A stretch of DNA of 64,000 nucleotides. Origin: Rhabditoides inermis (lineage: Eukaryota; Nematoda; Chromadorea; Rhabditida; Rhabditidae). Shown here piece after piece: positions 21,462 through 38,250 of the stretch (within the stretch, counting starts at the first letter, position 1; every line of letters starts with the position of its first letter). The notes beneath the pieces are model-generated. The model worked only from the letters and a program-made list of their open reading frames with translations, was not told the origin of the DNA and did not search any database. The DNA is taken from the NCBI GenBank assembly GCA_963966185.1, contig CAWZYM010000151.1, positions 1,328,501 to 1,392,500 of the forward strand, in the 5' to 3' direction. A program made the position numbers and the translations under genes.

Positions 21462-22552
21462 AGTTCAAATCATGTGTATGCACTACTGGTACCCACTTGG
21501 TTGTATAGGACCAACGCAATGGGACTCTGCCCGTTGTTATGTAGATGTAGAATGGCTAGGGTGATTTCTCTGCACGTGAGTATAAGGGCGGAACAGCATG
21601 TGACTAGCGAGTCTAGGAAAAGCGCGCGGCTGACGGGAGTTGAGGATAACTGAAATTGAAAATGCTTTATTTTCCAGATTCTGGACATGAATAAAACATC
21701 ACAACTGTAATCGTAGTCTATGTAATGATTATTTCCACCGATTATATGATGTGTAGCCATAGTTCTTACGTTTCTACTCTTTTTCAGCCAGTGCGACAGA
21801 GTCAGGGTGTTCATATAAACCGATAAGATCAACAGGAAAGTGCAGATGATTGCAGTGATCAGGTTAGACGCCTCAATGAAATGAACATTTCAAAAAAGTG
21901 AAAAGTATGTTTTAGTTTCAGTACGGTGAAGATTGCGATGGGATATCCGAGAGAAATGTATCCTTTCTTCTCTTCGTCATACTGGATCTGACTTTTAAAG
22001 TAATATAGTCGATAGCTGACTGTGAGAAACGAAACCAAAACAATAAGAGACAAGTAACGATAGTTGTTTTCCTTAGTAAAAATCTGCAAGAATGGAACGA
22101 AATAAAACAAGAAAGAAATACAAAAAAATTAACCACATAAGGAAAAATGTACCATTTTGTACCGGATCGGTTTAACAATAGCGTAGTGGCGATTTATAGA
22201 GGTCAGACCCATTGCAAGCAGATAGCAATGAACAGTGAAACCTATCATTAACAGACAAAAATCGAGTAGCCATTTCGGTCTAAATAAACATTTAAAGTTT
22301 TCATTTTGCTCTCACTTATCGGCAGTAGCGGAATCAATAGTGAATCGATGATATCCACTGGCTAACGAATTACTCATTCCGAAGAAGACTAAAAGAATCT
22401 GATCAGTTTGCGAGCAAAAAGTTACCTTTAAAGATGTACGTCTCAAAATATACAGTATGAAGTTTGTTTGACGTCGATGACAGAATACAGTATGCTATGA
22501 ATAACAAAACAGTCCAGAAAGGAATTTGAACAAGGATTTCTAGGTACAGCAT
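21218..22552 (-). CDS. Nematode serpentine chemoreceptor (7TM GPCR)
   Basis: About seven exons encode a hydrophobic protein of roughly 330 aa. TM1 is at the start (MLYLEILVQIPFWTVLLFIA). TM2/3 include FCLLMIGFTVHCYLLAMGL followed by TSINRHYAIVKPI, the R.Y..I..P block after TM3 typical of the Srg superfamily. Later segments are LIVLVSFLTVSYRLYYF, LITAIICTFLLILSVYMNTL, LDSLVTCCSALILTC and YYLFMCGSLLAQTT. Such receptors sit in the plasma membrane, mainly of chemosensory neurons, and the ligand is unknown. The exact subfamily is uncertain. The last exon follows a long CT array (21372-21461). Confidence 0.65.
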
Positions 22553-23023
22553 GGTTCACAAGATGTTTGCAAGATGAAGACCACTGGCCATCAAGAATAT
22601 GGCGTGCACGTTGCACGCACAAACACGTCGTGAAAACGAATCACTGTAATTTCAGATTTCACCTAAGAATTCAACAAAACACTATAGTTTTATGGTGTAC
22701 TATGATCTTTGAACACTCTTCATTTCTGCAGTTCTGTATTCATTGAACAGAACAACATGGGACGAGACAAAAGACTGTTTTTATTCGTACATGTCGAAAG
22801 CGGATTTGCACACGAGGTGGGAAACAAAAAAAATACAAATGGAGAAATGCTGCCGCTTCTTACATCTTACAACCCTCTTCGTTCTCAGAGAACAAAAGTA
22901 CCATTAATTTATCATAGTCAAATTTTCCACAAAAAACACAGTTTATTACTTTGTGAACGCATGGCAGGTTGTTCATATAACAGGTCTAGTTGAATGTGTC
23001 GCGCTCTTATCGAATGCTCCTCT
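22553..23023. other. Intergenic, no gene seen
   Basis: A 470 bp gap between the chemoreceptor start (minus) and the stop of the transthyretin-like gene (minus). No supported exon is visible. Confidence 0.4.
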
Positions 23024-23433
23024 CTAGTGCAGCTGCTTGGGGGGCTCTCCGTGCTTCTTGGCAGAAGCCTCCGCCGGAGAGTGACCCGCAACGTACTTGT
23101 CTGAATTACAGTAAACACTTGGCTACGGTACTCCTTATTGTTTATTCTTGAGTCACTTTTACTTTCACTGTGATCACATAACATAAGTGTATATGTGTAT
23201 CTTTGTTGATCCGTAAAATATTGTTTACATGCAATAAATAAATGATGAAGTGAACGGTAGATTTACACTCTACTTGTCTGAAGTACAGTAATCACTTGGC
23301 TACGGTATTTTTCATTCATGACACTTTCACTTTACAGTAGTTTTACTTACTCACCAAACTTCTCTCCAGGATACTCGAGCTCAAGGTTGAGAATGCCCAT
23401 GTCGTATGTCTTATGGGCCTACAGAGACTTGGT

Positions 23434-23501
<68 letters not shown>

Positions 23502-25397
23502 TACCTTGACTCCGAGAGAGACGTACTCCTCGGGAATGCGGATGTTCCAACGGCGAGAGCCGCTAGCCTGAAATACAGTAACACTAGTCTACGTCTGGTA
23601 ATACGGTAGATACAAAAATACAGACAATCTTTTATTCGTTGTGTATATTATTCTAAAAGGTCTAGCGGCAGCGCTACACAATACTGCGGTTGAGGAGTGG
23701 AATTTTAGCGGGAATGAAGCGGGCAAAAAATCTTTGATTGTTAGAATATGCTCAATGAAAATTAGATAGGTGTTTTGTCTATACAGTTTTTATACATCAA
23801 TGTCAATCTTCTGTCAAATCAATGTCAAAGTTCCACTGTTGAGCACTCGTTTAAAAAATCCAGCATTGTGATTTGTGAACAATCGAAATACATTAATGCA
23901 CTCGGGCATTTGATAAATCGCCTCTTTCTCCACTCTATCGCACGATAACCGATTTGCCCACTATATGGTTGCTCTAACCGAAATCCTAGTCTGCATCTAC
24001 CCTGCTTACATTGTGCACACCTTCTTACACATGTACTAATCTACCCCCTACTTATACCCTGCTTACAACTGTACTCCAGTTCCTTGCCGCTCCTGATCTA
24101 CCCCGCGGCAGCAGCCCTCGCAGTCTCCACCACCCTCTCCCCCACCCTCCCCTCCTCCTCCCCCATCCACTCTCTCCCCGTCCTTCCAACAGCCACACTC
24201 ACACCACACATACACACATACAGACACACGAACGCGCACGCATACAGGTAGCAGATCACGTGGATCGAGGTGGCCAGGGCGCGGGCGAAGCTGCGAGGCG
24301 CGCCCGCAACCTCACCCACTAGAGAGGCGAGCAACACCTCGCTCAAGCCTAGTCTAGCGTCAGACAATCGTATAGCGTCTACGTGACGTGACGTCATGTT
24401 GCTGGATGATGACGTCACCTGGATGGCCTTCTCGTCCTGGTCGCAGTTGTGGTGGATGGAGATGAAGGGCTGGAAGAGGGAAGACGGTTAGGAGAGAGAA
24501 AAAGAGAGAGACAGAGAGAGGGAGAGAGAGGAGAGAGAGAGGAGAGAGACAGAGAGACAGAGAGAGAGAGGGAGAGCACTCACCCTCAGCTCCGTCTCGG
24601 TCTTCGGGAACTGGCTCGTGTCACCCATCAGCTGCACCTGAAATATCCGTATTATTCATACTTATACTTCATACTTATTTATATAACGATGATTACAAGC
24701 CGAAAACTTGACATCGATTTTCAAAAAGTTTTTTTTCCATTCCAAGATATACAACTGTTTTATCTCTGGATCTCTCTCTCTCACCTGTCCAGTATGGAAC
24801 GAGTCCTTCTCATCAACCAGCTGCGACATCTCTGAAAACCGTTGCCAAATTTATTTTATCAAAAATACATGATCACAGAAAAGAGAAGAAGTGAGAGATA
24901 GAGACAGATAGAGGGAGAGAGAGAAAAAGAGAGAGTTAGAGAGAGAGAGAGGGAGAGGGAGAGAGAGAGCGAGAGAGAGAGAGAGATACAGATAGAGGGA
25001 CAGAAAAAGAGAGAGAGAGAGAGAGAGAGATCTATTCCCCTCGACTCACTGTCTCCGTGTGTCTGGGGCGTGCGGAACAGTCTCACGTGCACCCCCTCGA
25101 TCGGCTTCTTCCCGCACAGGAACTGCGCCTAGAGAACATGAGTGCTTATGAACATTACAATTCACAAGTTGGATAAAGAAATAAAGAACAATAGCAGCCT
25201 ACGTGATTCCAGATAAATATTCTGATTTTGATTCTGACTAGCAGCCGCTACAGATACGAAGTGCATGACGAGGAAGTGACCTTGACGGCGATGCTTCTGT
25301 TGGCGACGTTGCTGGGGATGTCCAGGTCGGATCCGAGGTCGTCTGCCAGTGCACACACGGCGAGAAGGGAGACGAGCAAGACGGACGAACGAAGCAT
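23024..25397 (-). CDS. Transthyretin-like family secreted protein (TTR-52/DUF290 type)
   Basis: Eight exons encode about 185 aa. The start at 25397 gives a clear signal peptide (MLRSSVLLVSLLAVCALA). The core has AVKAQFLCGKKPIEGVHVRL, matching the V.G.L.CG..P..G..V.L opening strand of the nematode transthyretin-like family, then PFISIHHNCDQ (the C-containing strand) and a Tyr/Leu-rich C-terminal region. The tail (SAKKHGEPPKQLH) is charged. Members are secreted and often abundant; one bridges apoptotic cells to phagocytes, but the role here is unknown. A large intron (about 23570-24418) begins with two TGACGTCA palindromes. Confidence 0.8.
24389..24417. promoter_or_regulatory. Pair of TGACGTCA (CRE-like) palindromes
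   Basis: TGACGTCA occurs at 24389-24396 and 24410-24417, the second abutting the 5' splice site of the long intron in the transthyretin-like gene. This is the consensus for CREB/ATF bZIP factors. Function is inferred only. Confidence 0.4.
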
Positions 25398-26258
25398 ATC
25401 TCAACACACATCCACTCTTTTCGACAGTTTTTTCCCGGCAGTTTTGTCCGAAGGCATGAGAGAAGAAAACGAATAAGGCTTTTCATATGAACGACTTTTC
25501 ATATGAAGATGTTCTGGGGGGAACTTCACCAGTTGTCGGATTCATAACATTTGAATATTTGAAATATTATCATTAGGAAATGAAACGTTGTTGAGTTTAA
25601 AAAAATGAAACAGGAAATGGGTTTAATCCAGACGTGAGAAACGATACAGGAATCAATAAAAGTCGGATCAAAACAAGGGTCTTCGTACAATCAAGCACTA
25701 ATTCCATCCAAGGTACGGGGGCCGTCTCCCCTTTCTCTTATCACATGCTATCAAACCATTATCACTGCCCATAGCCAGACAAACAAACAATCTCACACGC
25801 AAACAGAACGACCAAACAGCACACACCACTCGAATCGATAGACTAATTTTTTAAATTAGATACTTTCTACGCGGGTACTTTTTAGACGTTTTGTATTTTA
25901 TGAAAGAAACAAAAAAATCATCATTTATTACGACACAATCATCAGACAACAAACCGTATACAAGAGTGTAGCATTTTCAAAAAGCGTGTAGCATTGTTGG
26001 AATGAGGATCAATCAAGGGAGGGTCGTGTAAGTGATACAGCACAGAGGCAAATGCAAGGCGAGACAAACTAAAGGCTTTTTAACCCGGGTCAAAGGCAAA
26101 AGATCAGGATTGGGGGGGAGGGGGATGCAAACGGCCATATTCAACAAACGATTATTACTTACATTCAATCAATAATTTAATAACAATCTATGCGGCACAT
26201 GTGCCGAATGGGGGCCTATGCGGACTCATCAGCGTCGGTCGGAGGTGGATAGGACTTC
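25398..26258. other. Intergenic, no gene seen
   Basis: An AT-rich gap upstream of the transthyretin-like gene and downstream of the kinase gene. The right part is likely the kinase 3' UTR. No coding exon is supported. Confidence 0.4.
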
Positions 26259-29123
<2,865 letters not shown>

Positions 29124-29750
29124 CTCCTACAACTAACCATCACTCTCCGTCACTCGCACTCGCACTTGCACCACACACCAACACACGCGAACGACAAGAA
29201 TTATCAAATTATCATTTTTTAATGTAAACGAGTAGACAAGTAAAGCAGCACTTCAATATGTTTAAAGAAAACACAATCACCAAAAAAAACTTTCTGAAAA
29301 ATGCGCGAATCGCGAGCCCACGGGAAAGAGACAGATAGCAAGAGGACATTTCTAGATACCAACGCGAGATAAACGTATGCGAAACAACACACACAGTCCC
29401 CTCCTGTCTCTCACTGCGGAAAAAAAACGAGCGTAGAAAGAGAGAAGAAAGAATGAGAAATGCCCTGTTGCGCGATACAAAGAGGGCTACCGATAGCACT
29501 CTCTCCTCTCCCCCCACTATGACCTCCCCACTCTCCTCTTTCACACGCTCTCTCGCTGCCGTGCCACCTGCTTCTCTGACCTTTTCACGCTATCTCGCCG
29601 CAATCGCTCCTGTGACGCGGCGATTTGGCGCCAACACTCAAGATTCGAATCGATCGCTGCTACGATCAGCTGTTTCTAAACTGATCTACCCATTTCGATC
29701 TACCTTTCTGCAGGTCGAAACTCCCGCTCCAATATTGACACAGCTATATC
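29124..29750. promoter_or_regulatory. Shared divergent promoter region
   Basis: A 627 bp gap between the starts of the CDK4/6-like gene (minus) and the coiled-coil gene (plus). There is no coding exon. It holds TTTGGCGCCAACAC at about 29620, a palindromic TTGGCGCCAA that resembles an E2F site (TTTSGCGC), plausible for a G1 kinase promoter. Inference only. Confidence 0.35.
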
Positions 29751-32676
29751 ATGTCGTCGGAATCCTCGTTATCCCCTATCAAGTCCTCTTCGTCTTCTCG
29801 TCACCACTCTTCCAACACGACTTCGGTGCCCGAGATCTCCACCCTTTCCTCCATTTCCAGCCATGGCAGACAGGAGATATCACAGCTCAAGAAGCGAGTC
29901 GAGCTACTACACACACAGGTCTGTCACCACACTAGCTAGATCGTAGTAAAAGTTTATACTCGACTAGTCATCGCGATTTATGATATTGCACTATAGAGAT
30001 AACCAAAAAAAACATGTCCCAGTTACAAACTGATTCCGACAGCGCTTGTACATCTTGAAAATCAGCAGCGTTCGTTTAAAATAATAAACGAGACTGATAG
30101 CTTGGATTGCAGCTGCGGCAGCGGGAGTGCGCTCTCTCGGCGGAGCAATGCGAGAGGAGAGGAGCGGTGGTGGAGCAGAAGAGACAGAGGGACGAGACCG
30201 AACAGCTCAAGGTGCGTCTTTCACGACCACGTCTTTTCTCAACATAACACAATTCCTTGCAGCACAAGTCGGCGGCGCTGACCGTCATATGCGACGAGCT
30301 GATGGTGTGGATGCGCAACTGCGAGCAGGAAGACGCGCACAGAGTCAAGGTGGGGCAGTCCTATCATCTCCCCTCTCACTTTTTCCTAGGAGATCGAGAC
30401 CATCTACCGCCGGCACAACGACGAGACGGCGCGGTCTCTGCAGGCACTCAGGGAGGAGAACGGCAAGCTGCGGCAGAGAATCACCGCTAACGATACTAAG
30501 GTGAGCTTGAATGGATCATAACTCATAAGGGATGCAAGTTTCTGCACCACCATCAAAATCTTCTTTTTTTCAGATCTCAGCAGTAATCCACGAGAACGCC
30601 TATCTTCGCTGGGAGAATGAGTCTCGAGGACAGCAGCTGGAGGACACAAAGAAGAGACTGGACAAAGAGGTGCACGGCAACAAGGTGAGCTGCTCTTCTT
30701 TTCCTATGCCAATTGCAAATCGCAAAACTCGAAACTATTAAGTAAGTTGGTACTTTTAGGAAATGCGAGCCGAGATCCAACAGCTCCGCTCATCAATGCG
30801 GGAAGCCAGCGACGCCAAAGCGGCAAAGCGAGTGTATCAATTCTTTAGTCAAAACAGCAATCCAACAGCTGATTTCTAGAATCGAGAAGGCACTCCACTC
30901 GACTGTGGCCACTACGTCGACGGAATTGGAGAGAGTGCGGAGAGTGCACGCGGATAGGGAGAAGGAGTACGGTATCACACTCAGCCGGATGCAGAATGAA
31001 CTAGACTTCTTAGTTATTGAGGTGAGAAGAGAATATGATCGCCTGACCTTCTCGATTTCATTAGTCTTTCATTCATCTAGCACTTATGTCGATAAACAAA
31101 CTCGTCTGTTTTGTTGAGAACGCCCGTCTGTCCACGCAATCCACCCGTCTCACTTCGATGCTCGATGAGCTGACACTCGACAACAGGAAGCTGTTCGAGA
31201 CACAGGCCGACATGAAGAGACAGATGGAGGGAGCGGAAGAAGCGAGTGCCAACGAGGTGCGCCATACCGAATCGATCGTGAAAAACGAATACTAGTACAT
31301 TTTCTCTTCTCTAGATTAGATAACATCAAATCTGGACATTTACATCCCGAAGCATGCCAAAGTATCAACTGTTGCCAGATCGCCTCTCTCTCGACTCGCT
31401 GCTCTCTGCTCACCCAATCCTGCTCCACCCTCCAGGCGGCACTCACACAGATCGAACAGGGACTGTTGGAGATAGATCGACTCGATCAGAGCGGTCAACG
31501 GTGAGAACACACATACTGCCCGATACCCTAATACCACTTACAAGCTATCTGGAATCTGGTACATATATCTATCTATCCATAGCGAGCTCAACTGCTCAAC
31601 CTCAAATATGAACTTTGAGCCCCGCCGACTGTGGCCGTCTTCGCCTTCTCATCGATGCAAAAGACAAGCAGCTGGCGGATGCGGCTGATCAAGTCAACTC
31701 CATGAATCGACAGGTGAGACGAAACAATGGACCAATCATTGATGCATGAAAGGTCTCAAGAGAACACTATGAGCTGGGTATTGACAAGAACAATACCCAG
31801 CTAGTCCAACCATTGTCAATGAAACATGGTAAAACACCCTTGCCAAATTGGCTATTGGGAAATCGCACCACGCACCACCGCACCACCGCACCACTACACC
31901 ACCGCACCACCGCACCACATTTTAACGCACCACCGCACCATCGCACCACATTTTATCGCACCACCGCACCATCGCACCTTATTTTATCGCACCACCGCAC
32001 CATCGATCGCATCACCACTTATGTAGAAGTCGAGCGATGTTTGAGCGAATCAGATAGGACACCATGATTTAGGTCACTAACTATATTACTTTTGAAAACA
32101 AGTAACATCAATTTGAAACGGAAATATATCAAAAAACGCATGAGCAAAACGCTTGTTACGATACTACGCGTGAAAAATGATAGTTGTGAAGGCTATAGGC
32201 GGTGGTGCGATCGGTGGTGCGATGAAGCGTGGTGCGATGGAATGTGGTGCGATGGTGTGGTGGTGCAGTGGTGCGGTGGTGTAGTGGTGCAGTAGTGCAG
32301 TGGAACGGTGGTGTGGTGGTGCGTGGTGCGAATTCCTAATTGCCTGTAAAATTCAACAAAAAAAAATTCCACCGCAAAAAGTCAACTGTGTCTTCAGATC
32401 TCAACCCTACTCACTCTCCCCGCAGACTCGGATTCCGCGGCGGCCGACTTGAGAAGAAAGACACTACAGCTGATAGAGGCAGAAGAATGGTTGAGGTGAG
32501 ACCATTAATAATGAGACAGTACAATGAAATCGCATATCTCACTCTATTCTTCTAGAATCTCCCAGCGCGAGTGTTCTGCTATCAGTAAAGAACGAGATGA
32601 CGGATCATTCCTACTTGTCGAGATTGGAAAAGATATGAATCGACTGCTCGCAATTCTTGAGAAAACGACGAAATAG
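29751..32676 (+). CDS. Long coiled-coil protein, unknown function
   Basis: About twelve exons encode roughly 430 aa. The N-terminus is Ser-rich (MSSESSLSPIKSSSSSRHHS) and may be disordered and phosphorylated. From about residue 40 on almost everything is heptad-rich coiled coil: ISQLKKRVELLHTQ, ETARSLQALREENGKLRQR, SRGQQLEDTKKRLDKE, EMRAEIQQLRSSMREA, LDELTLDNRKLFETQ, RLLIDAKDKQLADAADQV, LLAILEKTTK and stop. There is no TM segment or enzyme motif. It could be a centrosomal, spindle or scaffold protein; I cannot name it. One intron begins with GC (30828). A foldback element occupies the intron after about 31711. Confidence 0.65.
31845..32346. mobile_element. Foldback element with long inverted satellite arms
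   Basis: The left arm (about 31845-32011) is tandem GCACCACCGCACCAT-type units. The right arm (about 32196-32346) is their reverse complement (GGTGGTGCGATGG units). Outer ends are also inverted: CGCACCACGCACCACC on the left and GGTGGTGCGTGGTGCG on the right, preceded and followed by similar AT-rich strings. A 180 bp unique AT-rich loop separates the arms. It lies in an intron of the coiled-coil gene. Arms of tandem repeats in inverted order match foldback-type DNA elements. Confidence 0.65.
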
Positions 32677-33243
32677 ATTGTATAGTGAGTTAGTGTTTGT
32701 ACATATATGCGGTAGGCTTCCAGTATTTTGTGTGTCAAAGTAGTTTGTTGTGTAAAAATGTCTTCCATAGATTCATATAAAATTAATTCATCGTCACAAA
32801 TTCAGCGTTATCATATAAAATCGCCACCGTTTCTCATACCAGTGGATCACGTAACAACTTATAATACAACTATAACAATTATTCAAACTGCTACAAACAC
32901 ATATCATTTCCATAAGTACTTTCACAAAACAACAAAATGAACCCATCGCTCCTGCTCCATACTCATCTCGCGAGATCCAAACACAACAATCGCACTCAAG
33001 TCACCTGAAAAACAAGTAAGAAATGCATAATTGCACCCAATTGCTGCCAATTCATTTCCAAGTGTCATCCCAAAAAAAAGGTGATAGAAAAGTTTCTGAT
33101 TTCTGAATGTATTCCTAGGCGGTCGATCGAACCGGATTCGCATAGCTATACGTCATTCACTTGCTCTCATCCTCTCATAGATGCAATGTTGAATATTTCC
33201 ATACATTCACTCACATCTCACGCTCCTGATCCTGACTCCTCTT
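32677..33243. other. Convergent 3' region, no gene seen
   Basis: A gap between the stop codons of two convergent genes. It is AT-rich and probably consists of the two 3' UTRs. Confidence 0.4.
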
Positions 33244-35815
33244 CTATGCAATGGTGGACAGGGCGGGGAACGGGTCCTTCTTGGATACGACCAGCATCTG
33301 GTGCTGGTGAGAGATGTAGCCCTTGATCTTCTTCTGAAACACACACACACGCATAGAGCCAACAGGTATATGTTGCCAGTTTTAACGCAAAACTCAATGA
33401 AATGTCAAACAGTCTAACTACGTCAGAAGCCAGAACGGAGAGCGAAACTATCAAAACACATTGGAAATTGAACCATTGTCTATTATCTTTCGCTCTCGCT
33501 CTCTCTCTCTCCCCCCCCCCCTCTCTCTCCCCTCTCTCTCTCCCCGTACCTCCGCGATGAGGTTGGCGACGATGCACTCCAGTTCGTCGTCGTCCATCTC
33601 CTCCACTCCCAGATGGCGGAGGGCGACTGAGAAGGCAGACAGGGGGATCTGGTTGCCGCCGATCAGAAGAGCACTCAAACGAGACAAGGATAGTACAACG
33701 GTTTCGGACTTGCATGAAATGAACACGTAGATTTCAAGAAAATTGGGCCAACAAAACCAACTCACACTTTCTTGAAGAGCGTCCTGCTGGCAATAGCACG
33801 CAGCTTCTCAAGCATCAAGAATATACCGCACTGAAATGGGAAATGGATCTCTTTCCTTTTTCTCCTCTCGTTCTCTCCTGCCTGCCTGCCTACGACCTCT
33901 CTCTTTCCCTCTCCCAAGTTTTATTCCTTCTCACTTCTCACGTCTGACCTTTCTCATCATTCATTATTTCTCTGTCTGTCTCTCACTCCTCCCCCTCCTC
34001 GTCCCCACCTGAATGAAGAAGTGTTCGTGCTTGGAGAGTGCCGCATCCAGCCGTGCGAGGTTGCCTTGCTTCACCGCCTCCACTACCTCAAATCATACAA
34101 TCGGTCCACCTTCTCCCCGCCGCGGACGCACCTCGATGAAGCTCTCTAGCTTGTACTTCTCCATGAGCTGTCTGCTAGGCATGTGCCCGAGAAACATCTT
34201 CACAGGCACCAGGTACACCAGGATCAGCTGCTTGTTCCTCGCGGCGGAGGCGGGGCAGTTGCGGAACGCGTACGACAGGGATCGCTCAGCTGCAAACAAC
34301 AATTCATTTTGGAAAATGTGCAAGACAAAAGATATTGACGATGAAAAGCCGCAAGCGCGGAAATATTACAGGTATAAAAACGAATCGACAAAATTTTTTG
34401 AAATACGGTTCTAGTGTGAAAGGCACTGAACGCACCGAGTGCCAGGTCGCTGTCGAACATGGCCTTCCTGCCGAGGAAGTAGTTGTACGTCACCTTGTCC
34501 GCCATCGAGAACGAGCCGTACAGAGGCCCAGCCTAGAAAAAGAAGACTCATGTCATCCATCTAGCGCTCATCAGCTCATGTAGATAATGTAGAGACGTGT
34601 AACGTTGTATGTAACAACATCTGCCGTCTTCTTTCATCCCCAACTCCCACAGCCCTCATATCTCCCAACCATACTTTTCTGCCTCCTCACTTCTTTCTCC
34701 ACTCCCACCCACCTTGTCCATATTATCAATAGCACGGATTAGAGGCTTCAGAAGATTCAGCTTGTTGATCTGAAAAAAGTCAAATGTTTTACACTACGAC
34801 TCGTTTTGATAATTAGTCCAGAAACTCCGAATCGCACACCAGCTACCGTAATACATTCCGAACACTGATATAAATTCCGAAAGAAACATGCTGGTACCTT
34901 GAAGTAGATGCGGAACAGCTGGTTCGTCATGTTCAGCATCGCAATCTTCTTCGTCGTCGACGGATCAGCGCGGCTGGAAAGGTCCACAGTTTCAACTGGA
35001 GTGAGAATACTTCCCACAAGAATACGTTCTCTCTCTCTCTCTCTTTCTCTCTCTCTATATGTAGTGAGAACTGACATGTCGCTGACGCATGTGCGGTAGC
35101 TCTCCATGATGTGTGAGGCACACTGCTCGTATCGGCTGGCCGCCGCCGCGCCCTCCTCCTCCTCCCGAGACGCCTGCACGTCCGCCTGCAGACAAAGTGT
35201 CCACCCCCTTCTCACACTACTCCCCTCTTCCCTCTCACCATCTTGGCCACCGCACGCAGATCGGTGCAGAACACAAAGAACATGGGCATGAACCAGTTCT
35301 CCTCCTTCCGCTTCTGCAGAACCTCCTTGTTGAACACCGACATCAACTGAAAGCAGATCGATGCATGTTTACTGTCATATAGAAGAGAAATCTCTTGATC
35401 TCACCTGGGTATGTGCAAGGTATGCCTGTTCCATATCGTTTGAAGAGTAGCAGTGGTATAGAACCTGATAATGAAACAATAGGCAAAGTAGCGTCCTCTC
35501 GCCGTACCTGTAGATGGAGACACACGATCTGGTCCAGCTCCTCGTCCTGGATGTAGGGCCGTTCCCGCCGAGAGTAGAAGTTGTTCAACTGAAACAGGCA
35601 GTGAAGTCTCTCTTTCTCATCAATGAAGACAATACAATATAGAGTTCCCTCCGACTCACGTGGAGGAATCCCTTTTGGGCGTGAGGTCCGTTGACCGACA
35701 GCAATTGAGCAGCCTGCTCGGTTGTCTCCCAGTCCTCATCTCGCAACAGATGGCCCACTGCCTTGAAATAATCAGCAGCGCTCTCTATCCGATTCGCCAT
35801 GGCAGATGCGCTCAT
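33244..35815 (-). CDS. pcid-2: PCID2 homologue (PCI domain, TREX-2 component)
   Basis: About thirteen exons encode roughly 440 aa, near the usual length for the family. Strong family blocks are [107 protein letters not shown] and the end [20 protein letters not shown]. The C-terminal half is the PCI/winged-helix domain. PCID2 (yeast Thp1) works with GANP/Sac3 at nuclear pores in mRNA export. The start is the ATG giving [12 protein letters not shown]. It lies 252 bp downstream of the hnRNP gene on the same strand, close enough to be the second gene of a nematode operon, though this needs spliced-leader evidence. Confidence 0.88.
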
Positions 35816-36066
35816 CTTTCGCTTCGCCTCAACACCCCAATATGCAAATCACAATAGAACAATGCAAGTCCAGATACCAACGAGGTGCGACAACCCACTT
35901 TCAGCCAATAACATTTCAGATATGTACAATATATTTATTAAACCGACAGTATAAGACAATATAAATAGAATGCCTCACACGAAGGTCATGAAGATCAAAT
36001 AGGAAGATACTACCCACACGCACACAACAATGTATCAACATAACAACGAGACATGGTTCTAGTTCT

Positions 36067-37457
<1,391 letters not shown>

Positions 37458-38250
37458 CCTGTCTACTCCTAACTATCGTCAGAAGATGAAGCTTGAAGTA
37501 GAAGTTGACTCCTCTCGTAACCGAACCTCACACTAAGCAACCTATAAATTCTGGCTTAGTAACGCTGACTCCACTAAACGACAACTGGTATCGTAATCCT
37601 GAAAATATGTAACTATAGCGAGCGTACACTGTTTATTCGAATCTACGGACGACTGGCGGCCCTCACATATAGATAGCCTACACCGTAACTCAATACAATA
37701 CAAGTTCGGTTAGTGGATATAATACAGTTTTTTTATAATGAAAAACTCACCTTCTGAAGCAAATCAGAAGATAAACAAAGGTGAAAACGTCGATAAATCG
37801 ATCAAACCGCACACAACGGCAGATCGGAACACAGTGACGCGTAACCGCGACGCGAACCGCAACGCATTTACGATAGGCATCGTGCCAAGACCAGACTAGT
37901 TCTAGCCGCCAGTTCAAACATATAAATACTTGGAAATTGAAGAAAAAAAAACATAAATCGGCTTCACAAACAAAAAGAACGTCAGAATTCAAATTATTTA
38001 TATAAAACTCACTTCTCACTAACTCAATTAATCATTATCACTATCACATCACTACAAGTACGCCTTGATATCGGGGTAAGTTCCGGAGGATAAAATCTGA
38101 AGAACAACCTCACACACAAAATATTCCCGTTCACACAACTCCAATTGGTTATTATGGGTGTTAGACAACAGTTCGATATATCACAGAGAAATTGCATTTT
38201 AAAACTTAACGTCATTTAAATGGTATTTGGACTATCCAAGCTATGTTCAT
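37458..38250. other. Intergenic, promoter of hnRNP gene
   Basis: A gap between YIPF6 (stop) and the hnRNP start. No coding exon is supported. An open frame at about 37747-38019 has no family signature. Confidence 0.4.
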
